Origin: Alicyclobacillus sp. SO9
Lineage (GTDB): Bacteria; Bacillota; Bacilli; Alicyclobacillales; Alicyclobacillaceae
Assembly: GCF_016406125.1 (NCBI RefSeq)
Contig: NZ_CP066339.1
Span: 806,001-870,000, forward strand
Length of the DNA: 64,000 bases
Direction: 5' to 3'
Positions 1 to 8,968 of this stretch are shown in pieces (the stretch's first letter is position 1; the number at the start of each line of letters is the position of its first letter). The notes under the pieces were generated by a model. That model saw nothing but the letters and a program-made list of their open reading frames with translations. It was not told the DNA's origin and did no database searches. A program made the translations under genes and the position numbers.

Positions 1-1
1 A

Positions 2-1695
2 CCCGTCACCGGAATGACAACTTCTTGGCAGCAGGTAGTCTATGACGAGAATGATCAGATTCAGCAACGGGCCTATACGTTCTGGGTACTCATTCGCATC
101 CATGAAGCTCTGCGCCACCACGACATCTTCGTTACTCCGAGTGAGCGATACAATGACCCAAGGGCACAACTTCTCCAGGGACAGGCTTGGGAAGCAGTGC
201 GTCCACAAGTTTTACGCACGTTGGATCGAACTATAGATGCTGAGCAGGAAGTCCGAGAACTCGGGGAGAAGTTGAACACCGCGTATCAACAAACCGCCGA
301 ACGTTGGCCTGAGAATACAGATGTCCGTATGGAGAACATTCAGGGAAGAGCCGGGTTGTTTTGACCGCTTTGGACAAATTGGAGGAACCTCCTTCTCTGC
401 AAACACTTCGGTCACAAATTCAATCCCTACTACCCCGGATTGACTTGCCGGAATTGTTGCTTGAAGTCAATACCTGGACCGGATTTGCAGATGCTTTTAC
501 CCACTTTAGTGAAGGTGGGTCGAGGGTACAGGACCTGACGACTAGCGTTTGTGCGGTGCTGATTGCCGAGGCATGTAACATCGGACTGGAACCGGTCGTC
601 CAATTGGGTGTCCCCGCTTTGACTCGGGATCGATTGACTTGGGTTGAGCAAAACTATTTTCGAGCTGAAACGCTCACACAAGCGAACAATAAACTCGTGG
701 AATATCAAAGCGGCCTGCAGTTGGCGACGACATGGGGTACCGGCGAAGTTGCATCTGCCGATGGGCTTCGATTTGTAACACCGGTTCGGACGATTCACGC
801 GGGTCCCAATCCCAAATACTTTGGTGCCGGGCGTGGCGTGACATATTACAACTTCGCTAGCGACCAGTTTACAGGGTTGAATGGCATCGTCATTCCTGGA
901 ACAATTCGGGATTCGCTGTATCTGCTAGATCTATTATTAGGACAACAAACGGTCCTACAGCCCCAAGAAATCATGACGGATACCGCTGGGTACAGTGACA
1001 TTATCTTTGGACTGTTTGGCCTTTTGGGGTATCAATTTAGTCCGCGCTTAGCTGACATTGGAGAATCAAGATTTTGGCGGCTTGATCCCGCTGCCAACTA
1101 TGGGCCACTCAATGATTTGGCTCGCCACCGTTTACACCCGGAGCGCATTGTTCAGAACTGGAACGATATGCTACGTGTCGCCGGTTCCTTGAAACTTGGA
1201 ACTGTCACCGCCTCTCGATTGATTCGAACTCTTCAACGTGACGGCCGACCGACAACTTTAGGGAAAGCGATTGGGGAATACGGGCGGATTTACAAGACAA
1301 TTTACCTGCTCAATTACTTGAATGATCCCGGATATCGGCGACGGATATTGACGCAGCTCAATCGCGGAGAAAGTCGTCACAGCCTAGCTCGGGCTGTTTG
1401 CTATGGCAAGCGTGGAGAGCTTCATCAGCGATACAAGGAAGGCCAGGAGGATCAACTCGGCGCACTCGGATTCGTCGTGAATGCGATTGTTCTTTGGAAT
1501 ACCCGGTATATGAGTGCGGCCTTGCAAAATTTGCGAGTACAAGGTCAAATGATGGACCTTACTGATATAAAACGGCTTTCTCCCGTGGGACACGACCACA
1601 TTAACATGGTGGGCCGATACTCGTTTACCTTACCAGAAGAAATTGCACATGGTGATTTACGACCGTTAAATCGAGGGAGTGCAGATTCTTTCTGA
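2..1695 (+). pseudogene. tnpA: Tn3-family transposase TnpA, 5' end outside window, frameshifted
   Basis: This is the C-terminal half of a Tn3-type DDE transposase. The frame is open from the window edge to a TGA at 362-364. The homologous protein then continues in another frame from TTG 361 to 1695. The two parts align end to end with the intact TnpA at 8969-11941. The catalytic residues can be recognised: D in SADGLRF, D in TDTAGY and E in GEYGRIYKT. The break lies in a run of four T at 359-362, so one extra base would explain it. It could be a real inactivation or a sequencing error. A 38-bp terminal repeat follows 22 bp after the stop. Confidence 0.9.
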
Positions 1696-1717
1696 TGGCG
1701 TTACATAAACTGGATCG

Positions 1718-1755
1718 CTTATTCCGGTTTTCTGTTCCATTGCTACACAGACCCC
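1718..1755 (+). repeat. Right terminal inverted repeat of the first Tn3 element
   Basis: This is a 38-bp sequence that begins CTTA and ends CAGACCCC. Its internal GTTTTC, GTTCCA and TG blocks sit where they do in the Tn3 terminal repeat read outwards. It lies just after tnpA, as expected for the outer end of a Tn3 element. The partner repeat must be left of the window. The 5 bp after it, TGGTT, are the predicted target duplication. Confidence 0.8.
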
Positions 1756-1838
1756 TGGTTTGCACGATAAGTATGTCGGTACGGTGTATACAAAATGGAA
1801 ATGTTCCGCATGGGAGTAGAGATTCTGGGGTGACGAAA

Positions 1839-1931
1839 ATGAGAATAATACGGATAGTAATGGAGACCATGATGATTCACAATGAGAGGCGTCATTATGA
1901 GTTCGTCAGACAAGTGGGTGTTCATGGATGA
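1839..1931 (+). CDS. Small ORF, 30 aa, unknown
   Basis: A short reading frame begins MRIIRIVMETMM. A GGGGTGA ribosome site sits 6 bases before its ATG. Its stop overlaps the start of the next small gene as ATGA, which suggests translational coupling. I recognise no family. The good ribosome site and the coupling are the only support. Confidence 0.35.
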   Translation: MRIIRIVMETMMIHNERRHYEFVRQVGVHG

Positions 1932-2119
1932 CTCGGACACAACGCTTGATTTTTCTTGGTGTACATTTCGGATGGATAACCCTTTGGATAACTGCGATTG
2001 ACCTTAGGGGAAAAATCTCAGAACGTACTTTTGACATCCTGCTTGGCGCTTCCGCTGGGGTCGCTGTTTTATCCACCATTTTTATGCTGGTAGTGATGTT
2101 CGGAAACCGAAAAAGGTAA
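1928..2119 (+). CDS. Small two-helix membrane protein, 63 aa, unknown
   Basis: The protein has a hydrophobic stretch at about residues 8-25 and another at about 38-58. It ends in the basic tail GNRKR, so a small double-spanning membrane protein is likely. It has no strong ribosome site of its own, but its ATG overlaps the stop of the 30-aa frame upstream. It lies between the Tn3 end and the convergent NRAMP-type gene. No function can be assigned. Confidence 0.4.
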   Translation: MTRTQRLIFLGVHFGWITLWITAIDLRGKISERTFDILLGASAGVAVLSTIFMLVVMFGNRKR

Positions 2120-2161
2120 GTTGACGATACGCAAACCCTTGCGCCTCATAACATTACAAAC

Positions 2162-2195
2162 GGGCTCACACCCAGCAAGGACCAGGTGTGAGCCC
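2162..2195 (-). terminator. Terminator of the NRAMP-related transporter gene
   Basis: A perfect 11-bp inverted repeat (GGGCTCACACC / GGTGTGAGCCC, 12-base loop) lies 40 bp past the stop of the minus-strand transporter gene. On that strand it is followed by TTTGTAATGTT, a weak U-rich tract. Confidence 0.65.
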
Positions 2196-2235
2196 ACATC
2201 GTATATTGCATTCGGTTGTGCCGCTCACGCACTGG

Positions 2236-3855
2236 TTAACCTCCAATGGATAGTTGAACAATCTTTACGACAAGCATAATGACTGCTATCACCAGATAAC
2301 CACGAAGGGTCGCCATGGCGAGCTTTTGTGTCGGAGACCATATTACCTTCGGCAGTTTGCCAAGCGGAGGCATTCGCCAAGTGTGCCGGTCTTCTTCTCC
2401 GTACATCGGTTTGACTGGTGAACGCCTCCGATACCATACTAGGCCAGCTGCCACAAGCCCAACGAATAGTACGCCAGCTGAAACAAGGCTTAATACCTGG
2501 ACGTTGACACTCGGAAAGAACGTTGCAATGGCTAAAATCAACGAAAGTACAACCAACACACCGACAATTACACTACCGATGATATTCAACCACGGACGAT
2601 TAACCCAAGGTCCTAAAACAGCTTTGTCATTGCACAGAAGTAACAAAAACACGGTCGCGCTTGGGAGCAGAATGCCTGCCAAAGCTTGTACTCCAGTTGT
2701 GATAAGCCCAAGCGGAGCATGTGGGATGACGACGATGCCAGCGGAAACCAAAATGATGATGCCGTACACCACGTAAAAGCTCCAGCCTTCCTTGATGTTC
2801 CGGTGCAATGAATGTTTTGTACCAAACACATCACCAAACGCATACGAAGTCGATAGGGTAACTGCCGCAGCGCCAATCAAGGATGCATTCAGCAAAATGA
2901 TTGCAAACAAATCACCGGCCACCACTCCAACATGCAGCGACAATCCAGCAATCACAGTGCCGGCATTCACAAATTGTCCAGCCAGGGTGGTTCCCTGGAA
3001 TGCAAATGCAGTCGTTACGATGAGTGCAGTTGCTGCAACCACCACAACAACAGAACCAATTACTGTATCGAACCGCTCATAAGACAACCACCGGGGTGTC
3101 AGCCTCTTGTCGATCACGTTTGATTGCTGAAAAAACAACTGCCACGGTGCCACTGTCGTCCCCACCATACCAATGATGAGAAGCAGTGCGTCCGAGGTGA
3201 ACCCACCATGCACTCCCGGTTGCAAAAAACCTGTAACTACTGGGCGAGCAGTTGGATGGGTCATGAGTACAAGAGGTATGACCAGAAAATTGGCGATAAC
3301 CATCACATACATAAATCGCTCCCAGCGGCGAAAACTACCGGTAGCCGTCATGCCAATGAGTAAAATGGATGCAAGTGCAACTGAAACCCAAGGCTTAACG
3401 CCGAAATGGGACATCGCCATTCGGATACCGATAAATTCTGTAACAATGGTGAGGACGTTCAGGATGAACAAGTCACCAACTGAGAAGGCTCCCCAGAACT
3501 TCCCGAACCGCTCAAAAATCAACCTGGCATGGCCAACTCCAGTTACTAGACCAAGACGAACCACCATTTCTTGATTCACAATCAGCACCGGTACCAGAAG
3601 CAGTAACACCCAGAGAAGGCTTGTGCCAAAGTTTTGCCCTGCTTGAGCGTAGGTCGCCACGCCGCCTGCGTCATTGTCACCAACCATCACGATGAGTCCA
3701 GGACCCATGATGGCGAGCAGGGTCAGTATACGGGACCGCCAGCTCTTACGAGTTACATTATCGTCAACACGCACTGTACCAAGTGCGCCTTTGATGTCAC
3801 CAATATGCTGGCTGTCCAGTATAGCCGTGTCTTGAATTGCCAAATTTGTGCGCAT
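2236..3855 (-). CDS. NRAMP-related transporter, probable Mg2+ type (NRMT-like), 539 aa
   Basis: This is a multi-spanning NRAMP-fold transporter in the cytoplasmic membrane. Canonical Mn/Fe members carry DPGN in helix 1 and a metal-binding Met (MPH) in helix 6. Here the aligned sites read DAGG (in VGDNDAGGVAT) and APW (in GTTVAPWQL). The Asn is thus Gly and the Met is Ala. Loss of that soft ligand is the signature reported for the NRAMP-related magnesium transporters. An M-box Mg2+ riboswitch precedes the gene, which independently points to Mg2+. I chose ATG 3855 because AGGAGG lies 9 bases upstream and the family-like sequence starts after it; an upstream in-frame start at 3927 has no such support. 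Mg2+ as substrate is inferred from the two signals together. Confidence 0.88.
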   Translation of the reverse strand: MRTNLAIQDTAILDSQHIGDIKGALGTVRVDDNVTRKSWRSRILTLLAIMGPGLIVMVGDNDAGGVATYAQAGQNFGTSLLWVLLLLVPVLIVNQEMVVRLGLVTGVGHARLIFERFGKFWGAFSVGDLFILNVLTIVTEFIGIRMAMSHFGVKPWVSVALASILLIGMTATGSFRRWERFMYVMVIANFLVIPLVLMTHPTARPVVTGFLQPGVHGGFTSDALLLIIGMVGTTVAPWQLFFQQSNVIDKRLTPRWLSYERFDTVIGSVVVVVAATALIVTTAFAFQGTTLAGQFVNAGTVIAGLSLHVGVVAGDLFAIILLNASLIGAAAVTLSTSYAFGDVFGTKHSLHRNIKEGWSFYVVYGIIILVSAGIVVIPHAPLGLITTGVQALAGILLPSATVFLLLLCNDKAVLGPWVNRPWLNIIGSVIVGVLVVLSLILAIATFFPSVNVQVLSLVSAGVLFVGLVAAGLVWYRRRSPVKPMYGEEDRHTWRMPPLGKLPKVIWSPTQKLAMATLRGYLVIAVIMLVVKIVQLSIGG

Positions 3856-3990
3856 TGTTTTTAACCTCCTTGAGGGTGTGGTAGGAGGGACAGAAGCCCC
3901 TATAATTGATGACCAAAGCAAACACATTGAATTGTCGCTGATGACTAGGACCTGAATCTACACCTACCACCTCCTTCAAAGAGCAAATGT

Positions 3991-4019
3991 AAAATCCCCT
4001 GGCAATTGCTCAGGGGATT
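3991..4019 (-). terminator. Riboswitch-controlled terminator hairpin
   Basis: On the minus strand AATCCCCTG and CAGGGGATT form a hairpin with a short loop, followed directly by TTTTACATTT. It lies between the M-box aptamer and the transporter start. This is the expected expression platform: high Mg2+ would favour termination. Confidence 0.8.
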
Positions 4020-4057
4020 GGATCTGCACATGCAAAATAAGCAGATGCTCTACATCC

Positions 4058-4206
4058 CCTAGTTGAGCTTTAGCACTATGCAACGTAGAGTTTTCACTCA
4101 GCCACATTAGGTAAAGCCTTAATCCGGCAGTACCTGGTGACCCATTGGCGTCTTTCGACGTTTCCGGGCAGCGGCTTATGTTCACATAGACGCCTCGCCT
4201 AACGAG
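4058..4206 (-). ncRNA. M-box (ykoK) Mg2+ riboswitch aptamer
   Basis: Read on the minus strand, the region contains the conserved M-box blocks in order: GTTAGGCGAGGC at the 5' end, then GCTGCCCGGAAACGTCGAA and AGACGCCAATGGGTCA, and finally AGTGCTAAAGCTC at the 3' side. These match the B. subtilis mgtE leader pattern closely. A terminator follows, then the NRMT-like gene about 200 bases downstream. Mg2+ binding should compact the aptamer and stop transcription. A 69-aa frame across this RNA is a shadow and was not called. Confidence 0.93.
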
Positions 4207-4588
4207 GACCGGTTGTATTCAGTTCATGGTATGTACTTTGGCATACCCTTGTTCTCGGCAAACGCCTGAATGTCCTTGACGTACCGTCGATGATTTTACT
4301 GGCACATTGTACCTCATGTACAGTCGAGATATCAACATAAAAATGCTATTTTGGCGGTTCAATATGGACTTCTAAACGGAACCCTTATTGGTCTGCTCGA
4401 GAGCAACAACCGATGAAATTCAGCGCCTGTATGTGTATGCATAACTTGCATCGAGGGGTCGTCTGACTTACGCCCGCGTAATCCGAATCAGAATTCGGAC
4501 CGATTTCCTTCGCTGCGCATAGTATGACAGTGCTGAAATGTAAGGGAATCATTGTGGTCGTGCGTCCATTATGCAAGGAGGCAATTTA
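4207..4588. other. Divergent intergenic region
   Basis: This stretch separates the M-box leader (leftward) from the ytaF-like gene (rightward) and must hold both promoters. I found no convincing -35/-10 pair on either strand and no ORF with a ribosome site. Confidence 0.5.
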
Positions 4589-5206
4589 ATGTTAATGCTT
4601 CTTTTGTCAGCATTATTGTTCAGTATATCCTCCAATCTTGACAATGTAGTTGTCGGTACTGCTTATGGAATAAAGAAAATCAGGATAGGAATCATTGCAA
4701 ACTTTATCATTGCGGTTGTAACAACAACCGGGACCTTTTTATCGATGTCAGCCGGTTCGTATATTGCAAAATTCATGCCACAATCAGTATCAAATGTTTT
4801 AGGTGCTGCAATTATTGTGGTTGTGGGTATTTATTTTGTCATACAAAGCCTTATAAAACTAATACATAACACCAATGCAAGAGAACTAGCATTAAAAGAT
4901 CTTTCTCATATGGTTGAGTACGCAGAACGCTCAGATGTCGATAAATCGGGTCATATTGATGCGAAAGAAGCGTTTATGTTGGCGTTAGGATTAACATTTA
5001 ACAATTTAGGGACTGGAATCGCTGCAAGTATCACAGGAGTCAATATTTTTCTCACCGTAATCTCAACATTTCTCATAAGTATATTGACAATTATCCTCGG
5101 ATACTCCATTGGTAAAAATGTGTTAGGAAGGTTCTTCGGTAAATATGCCCCATTAATTGCAGGTGTTTTGTTAATTGTACTTGGCTTTATCGAAATGTTT
5201 AATTGA
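4589..5206 (+). CDS. ytaF: YtaF/MntP-family membrane protein, 205 aa
   Basis: The protein has about six hydrophobic helices in two halves. Each half carries the family motif: SSNLDNVVVG near residue 20 and LTFNNLGTG in the second half. The loop between the halves holds SDVDKSGHIDAKEAF, an EF-hand-like segment typical of the sporulation membrane protein YtaF. MntP relatives export Mn2+. The substrate here is not known. ATG 4589 is preceded by AAGGAGG with 7 bases of spacing, which is better than the ATG at 4571 inside the ribosome site. The gene is divergent from the Mg2+-controlled transporter, so metal homeostasis is a plausible shared theme. Confidence 0.75.
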   Translation: MLMLLLSALLFSISSNLDNVVVGTAYGIKKIRIGIIANFIIAVVTTTGTFLSMSAGSYIAKFMPQSVSNVLGAAIIVVVGIYFVIQSLIKLIHNTNARELALKDLSHMVEYAERSDVDKSGHIDAKEAFMLALGLTFNNLGTGIAASITGVNIFLTVISTFLISILTIILGYSIGKNVLGRFFGKYAPLIAGVLLIVLGFIEMFN

Positions 5207-5275
5207 TCAGATATCCCGCCCATTCGCAAAAAAGGCTGCCATTCCTGCAGGCTTTCGTTGTGTCATCTCCTGATT

Positions 5276-5725
5276 TCAAACTATGCTGTTGCGGTTAACC
5301 ATTGTGATGCTAATTAGACGCAGTCCTTGCGGCGCTAACCAGTTCTGCAACAGTCCCTTTGCTTCGAACGGCGTATAACCATACAGTAGCACGTCTCTCT
5401 TCGAGATGCGCCCCCTCAAGAAGGGAGCATGCCTCATTTTTGAATCCTTCCGCAACCGTCGGCATTGGCGAATAACCTCAACATTGTCGTCGGTAATCTT
5501 ATGCTGCAAATGGGCACATTCCTTAATGATCTGACTGATGCGTTTCTGTGTTTCTATGGTCGCACGCACATAATGCGGTGCCAGTGCTGCCACTACAGCT
5601 GTATATGTACCACCATTCTCAATAAAATCAGCATCTGCTATGCCACCCAATCCGAATCGACCGTACCAACCGAGTGCCCGCCTGACTTGGAGCTCCAATT
5701 CCACACAAGCATTATGATCTTTCAC
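5276..5725 (-). CDS. Hypothetical protein, 149 aa
   Basis: I do not recognise the family. The product is soluble and basic, with a likely helical middle (ATIETQKRISQIIKECAHLQ) and the C-terminal segment LLYGYTPFEAKGLLQNWLAP. GTG 5725 is chosen because GAGGTGAT lies a few bases upstream; GTG 5734 is an alternative. The gene is convergent with the ytaF-like gene and 70 bp from it. Confidence 0.5.
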   Translation of the reverse strand: MKDHNACVELELQVRRALGWYGRFGLGGIADADFIENGGTYTAVVAALAPHYVRATIETQKRISQIIKECAHLQHKITDDNVEVIRQCRRLRKDSKMRHAPFLRGRISKRDVLLYGYTPFEAKGLLQNWLAPQGLRLISITMVNRNSIV

Positions 5726-5982
5726 ACATATCACCTCACGATGACATCTTATGGAACGGTGACCTAATGCATCAACAGTGGACTACATTGAACTCATGTG
5801 AACAAACAGTGATTGTTGACGATTTACATTAAACAAGGGGATTTAAAGAGATTCCGCAAGGGATTTATTGAATAGTTTTTAAAAACCTTAGAAAACCATG
5901 CATGAAAGCGGATTTACCAACGCGTGTAGTCATTGATGTTTTGTCTAGCGAGATTTAAATTGTGTCCATGACATGTTATATA

Positions 5983-6100
5983 CACGCCTAATCCTGTGTG
6001 GAGCGGAGGAACCATTTTATCGGGGTGAATCCAATTTGGACGGGTGATGATTCTTGCCACCCGAACCCGTCAGCTAACTTCGTCGGCGTTGCAGGAGCGG
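5983..6100 (+). ncRNA. ydaO/yuaA (c-di-AMP) riboswitch
   Basis: Conserved blocks appear in order: CCTAATCCTG, GGAGCGGAGGAACCA, CGGGGTGAATCC, CCGAACCCGTCAGCTAACTTCG and GTTGCAGGAGCGG. The CCGAACCCGTCAGCTAAC block is highly diagnostic. A terminator and the potassium transporter gene follow, the same order as upstream of kimA (ydaO) in B. subtilis. Binding of c-di-AMP, which is high when K+ is plentiful, should turn the gene off. Confidence 0.93.
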
Positions 6101-6106
6101 TTTTTT

Positions 6107-6134
6107 GACCCCTCTGGGGTCGTTTTGTGTTTTT
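6107..6134 (+). terminator. Terminator of the c-di-AMP riboswitch
   Basis: The hairpin GACCCC-TCT-GGGGTC is followed by GTTTTGTGTTTTT. It lies 7 bases after the aptamer and 64 bases before the transporter start, as expected for the expression platform. Confidence 0.85.
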
Positions 6135-6197
6135 AGTTTAAAATGCATCCACAGACCAATAATACCCAAGAAGGAAATGGAGGGAGACATTTTCATC

Positions 6198-8105
6198 ATG
6201 TACAAGCAAGCTCTCTGGATTCATCCAGTTGTCATCTCAATTGCAACTATTGCGCTGGCATTTGCCTTATTCAATTTTGGAAACGTAAAGCGCATACTCG
6301 TCGGTCGTCCGATGAGGACACGGGAACTGTATCAATCCCATACCAAGCTGAACTGGCTCATTGCACTCCCAATTCTCGCTGCCGATTTATACTCATCTGT
6401 GGCGTATGGACCCGAGGCCGGCATCACCGAATTGGAGCCATTGGGCCCAAATGTAAAGTGGATGATTATCCCGATCACAGCATCAACCGTGATCCTGCTC
6501 GCAATTCTAATTACATCGTACATAATGGGTGTCATTGCCTATCCAAATGGTGGTGGTGCCTATGCCATAGGCAAGGACAATTTTAAGAAACCTTTGATAT
6601 CCCTGATTGCGGCAAGTGCATTGCTTGTTGACTATGTACTGACCGTCGCCGTTTCGGTGTCATCCGGCATCCAGACGATGGCTTCTTCGTATCCAATCCT
6701 ATCTGGGCACGAAACTCTGTTGTCGGTGGTTTGTGTGTTCATCATCTTGTTGGTCAACTTACGTGGGGTCTCGGAGTCCTCAAAGGTTTTTGCTTACCCG
6801 ACGATGATCTTCGCAGGATGTATGCTCTTCCTAATTGGGGCTGGATTTGTAGATGAAACTCATCATGGATTTGTCCAACCTGTTACACCACCCTTCGGGA
6901 CGATTCCGCTCGGACTTAGCCTGATGCTTTTGCTTCGAGCATTTAGTTCTGCGTGTTCGGCACTGACTGGTATTGAGACAATATCGAACGGAGTTCCGGT
7001 TTTCAGGGAGGGCAAAACGGGAGCAATTAAAGCTTATGTGGTTCTCGGATTGGTTACAGCATTCACGTTACTTGGATTTGCCTATCAATTGTACGTAAAA
7101 GGAATTTCAGTCAACCCCAACAATACAATGCTCTCTCAGTTAGCTGGGTTGTACTTCGGGCATGGATTGATTTATCAAATCATCATTGTCTTTACTTTTG
7201 TGGTTCTTATTTTGGCCGCCAATTCGACATTTACAGGATTTCCACAGCTTGCAGCTCTAGTAGCGATGGACCGATTTTTGCCACGATCACTCACCATCCG
7301 CGGCGATAAATTGGGATACTCAAACGGTATGGTTGTCCTGGCAGCACTAGCAGCCTTATTGATCGAGCTGTTTCATGCGCAGACGAATGCTCTGATCCCG
7401 CTTTATGCAATCGGTGTATTTGTCGCGTTTACAGTCGCTCAGTCTGGCTTGACCATCAGATGGCTTCGTGTGAAAGGGAATTTATGGTACATCAAAGCAA
7501 CCATTAACGCCTTTGGCGCCGCGGTTACAACTGTGGTCGCCATTATTTTTGCCGTAACCAAGTTCACGACTGGGGCTTGGATTGTGCTGGTTGTACTACC
7601 GGTCTTGATATTTTTGGCGTCCAAGATTCGACGGCATTACGACGAAGTTGCAAATGAACTTCGAATCGATCTTAATCAGGTTCATCCTCAAAAACATCAT
7701 GTTCTGTCAGTTGTTCTTGTTTCAGGAGTCCATCGTGTGGTCGTTGATACCATTTCGTTTGCTCAAAGTACAACTCAAGACGTTATTGCGCTATACATTG
7801 GGTTTGATGATGAATCCATTGAAAAGATGGAGAAGAAATGGAAGGAATGGGGAGAACCCTGCAGACTTGTCACTGTCAAAAGTGAATACCGCTCTCTGCT
7901 CTATCCTTTGTCAAAGTTTATTCGGCGGTTGGAAAATTATGAGGGAGGGAAACCCGACCATGTACAGTTGCTCATCGGTCAGTTTGTCCCCAAAAGATGG
8001 TGGCATTATGCATTACATTCGCAGACTTCGCTTCTTCTCCGTGCCTGGATGTTGCGTCACAAGGAGGTTGTTGTTACGACTTTACCGTATCATTTACACC
8101 GCTAG
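6198..8105 (+). CDS. kimA: KimA-type high-affinity K+ importer, 635 aa
   Basis: This is an APC-superfamily permease with about 12 transmembrane helices, followed by a cytoplasmic domain of about 150 residues from near residue 490. Helix 1 carries LAADLYSSVAYGPE and helix 3 YPNGGGAYAIG, as in KimA. The family imports K+ with protons and is inhibited by c-di-AMP. The riboswitch upstream supports this at RNA level. ATG 6198 follows GGAGGGAG; earlier in-frame starts lie inside the terminator or too close to a ribosome site. Length is close to B. subtilis KimA. Confidence 0.92.
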   Translation: MYKQALWIHPVVISIATIALAFALFNFGNVKRILVGRPMRTRELYQSHTKLNWLIALPILAADLYSSVAYGPEAGITELEPLGPNVKWMIIPITASTVILLAILITSYIMGVIAYPNGGGAYAIGKDNFKKPLISLIAASALLVDYVLTVAVSVSSGIQTMASSYPILSGHETLLSVVCVFIILLVNLRGVSESSKVFAYPTMIFAGCMLFLIGAGFVDETHHGFVQPVTPPFGTIPLGLSLMLLLRAFSSACSALTGIETISNGVPVFREGKTGAIKAYVVLGLVTAFTLLGFAYQLYVKGISVNPNNTMLSQLAGLYFGHGLIYQIIIVFTFVVLILAANSTFTGFPQLAALVAMDRFLPRSLTIRGDKLGYSNGMVVLAALAALLIELFHAQTNALIPLYAIGVFVAFTVAQSGLTIRWLRVKGNLWYIKATINAFGAAVTTVVAIIFAVTKFTTGAWIVLVVLPVLIFLASKIRRHYDEVANELRIDLNQVHPQKHHVLSVVLVSGVHRVVVDTISFAQSTTQDVIALYIGFDDESIEKMEKKWKEWGEPCRLVTVKSEYRSLLYPLSKFIRRLENYEGGKPDHVQLLIGQFVPKRWWHYALHSQTSLLLRAWMLRHKEVVVTTLPYHLHR

Positions 8106-8195
8106 TTTCATTTGTGGCGAACACACTGGCTTCTTGACCATAGCTGCCCGTTTGTCCCAGAAGGAAAGCGGCGGGCAAGCCGCATAAATATACGG

Positions 8196-8762
8196 CTAAA
8201 GATTCAGATTCAGGTACACGTCATCCAGTTCATCCTGGGTGATGCCGATGTATGACAGGGTGACACTTGGAGCGGAATGATTGAATAGCTTCTGAAGCAC
8301 AGCTAAGCTGACGCCTGTTTGATACGCATGGTACCCAAAAGTCTTCCGAAGCGTATGTGTGCCAATGTTTTCTTTAATGCCTACTGCTCTGGCTGCATCG
8401 TTAATGATCTTGTAGGCTTGCTGCCTCTTTAGAGCTTGGCCGCCTTTCCTGGACAAAAACAGGGGATCATCTAAAGTATAAGCCCGAGTACCCAAATATT
8501 CGACGATGGCTTTACGTGCTGTATCTCCAACCGGAAAGTCTTTGGTTTTACCTGTTTTAGTTTCCCGAATAGAAATTCGGTCTCTTACTCGACCTCGCTC
8601 GTCCATCACGTCACGAATGTTCAGTTTAAGTAAGTCGCTAATTCGAAGACCAGAGTTAATCCCTAATATGAACAAGCAATAATCCCTCAAGTTTGTAGCC
8701 TTGAGAATTTTCTTTATAGAATCGATTTGTTTTTTCTCGCGAATCGGTTGAACAAATTCCAA
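8196..8762 (-). CDS. Tyrosine recombinase (TnpI-like), 188 aa
   Basis: This is a short site-specific recombinase of the phage-integrase family. The catalytic set is visible: R in GLRISDLL, K in ETKTGK, H-x-x-R in THTLRKTFGYH, H in FNHSAP and Y in LSYIGI. Only the catalytic domain is present and the core-binding domain is reduced. It diverges from the Tn3 transposase at 8969, with a palindromic site between, so resolving cointegrates (a TnpI role) is the likely job. The TTG start at 8762 is preceded by GGAGGG. Confidence 0.85.
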   Translation of the reverse strand: MEFVQPIREKKQIDSIKKILKATNLRDYCLFILGINSGLRISDLLKLNIRDVMDERGRVRDRISIRETKTGKTKDFPVGDTARKAIVEYLGTRAYTLDDPLFLSRKGGQALKRQQAYKIINDAARAVGIKENIGTHTLRKTFGYHAYQTGVSLAVLQKLFNHSAPSVTLSYIGITQDELDDVYLNLNL

Positions 8763-8896
8763 AAGTGGCCCTCCATCGAAAAGTACTTACTGTATACTAT
8801 TATATGATAAGTTTGATTGGTGTAGATGGTACAGAAATTGAGACATCAAAAATCGGTTATAAACCCAGTCGTAGCAAGGGATTTCACGACTTCTTC

Positions 8897-8927
8897 GAAT
8901 CATACAAAACTACGTTGTGTATGATTC
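8897..8927. promoter_or_regulatory. Putative recombination core site of the TnpI-like recombinase
   Basis: A perfect 10-bp inverted repeat (GAATCATACA / TGTATGATTC) separated by 11 bp lies between the divergent recombinase and transposase genes. This is the size and layout of a tyrosine-recombinase core in an internal resolution site. It could also serve as an operator for the two promoters. Confidence 0.6.
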
Positions 8928-8968
8928 ACTAGGTATTACTTTTACCAATTTTCATAGGGGCGTTCCAG

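Noticed and set aside
1695-1931. 78-aa frame after the first Tn3 transposase
   Set aside because: It runs across the terminal repeat. Only its last 30 codons have a ribosome site and were kept as a small ORF.
2236-3855. Ordinary MntH manganese transporter
   Set aside because: The Mn-binding Asn and Met are replaced, and the leader is a Mg2+ M-box rather than the Mn2+ yybP-ykoY type.
3976-4185. 69-aa minus-strand frame
   Set aside because: It lies exactly over the M-box aptamer and its terminator.
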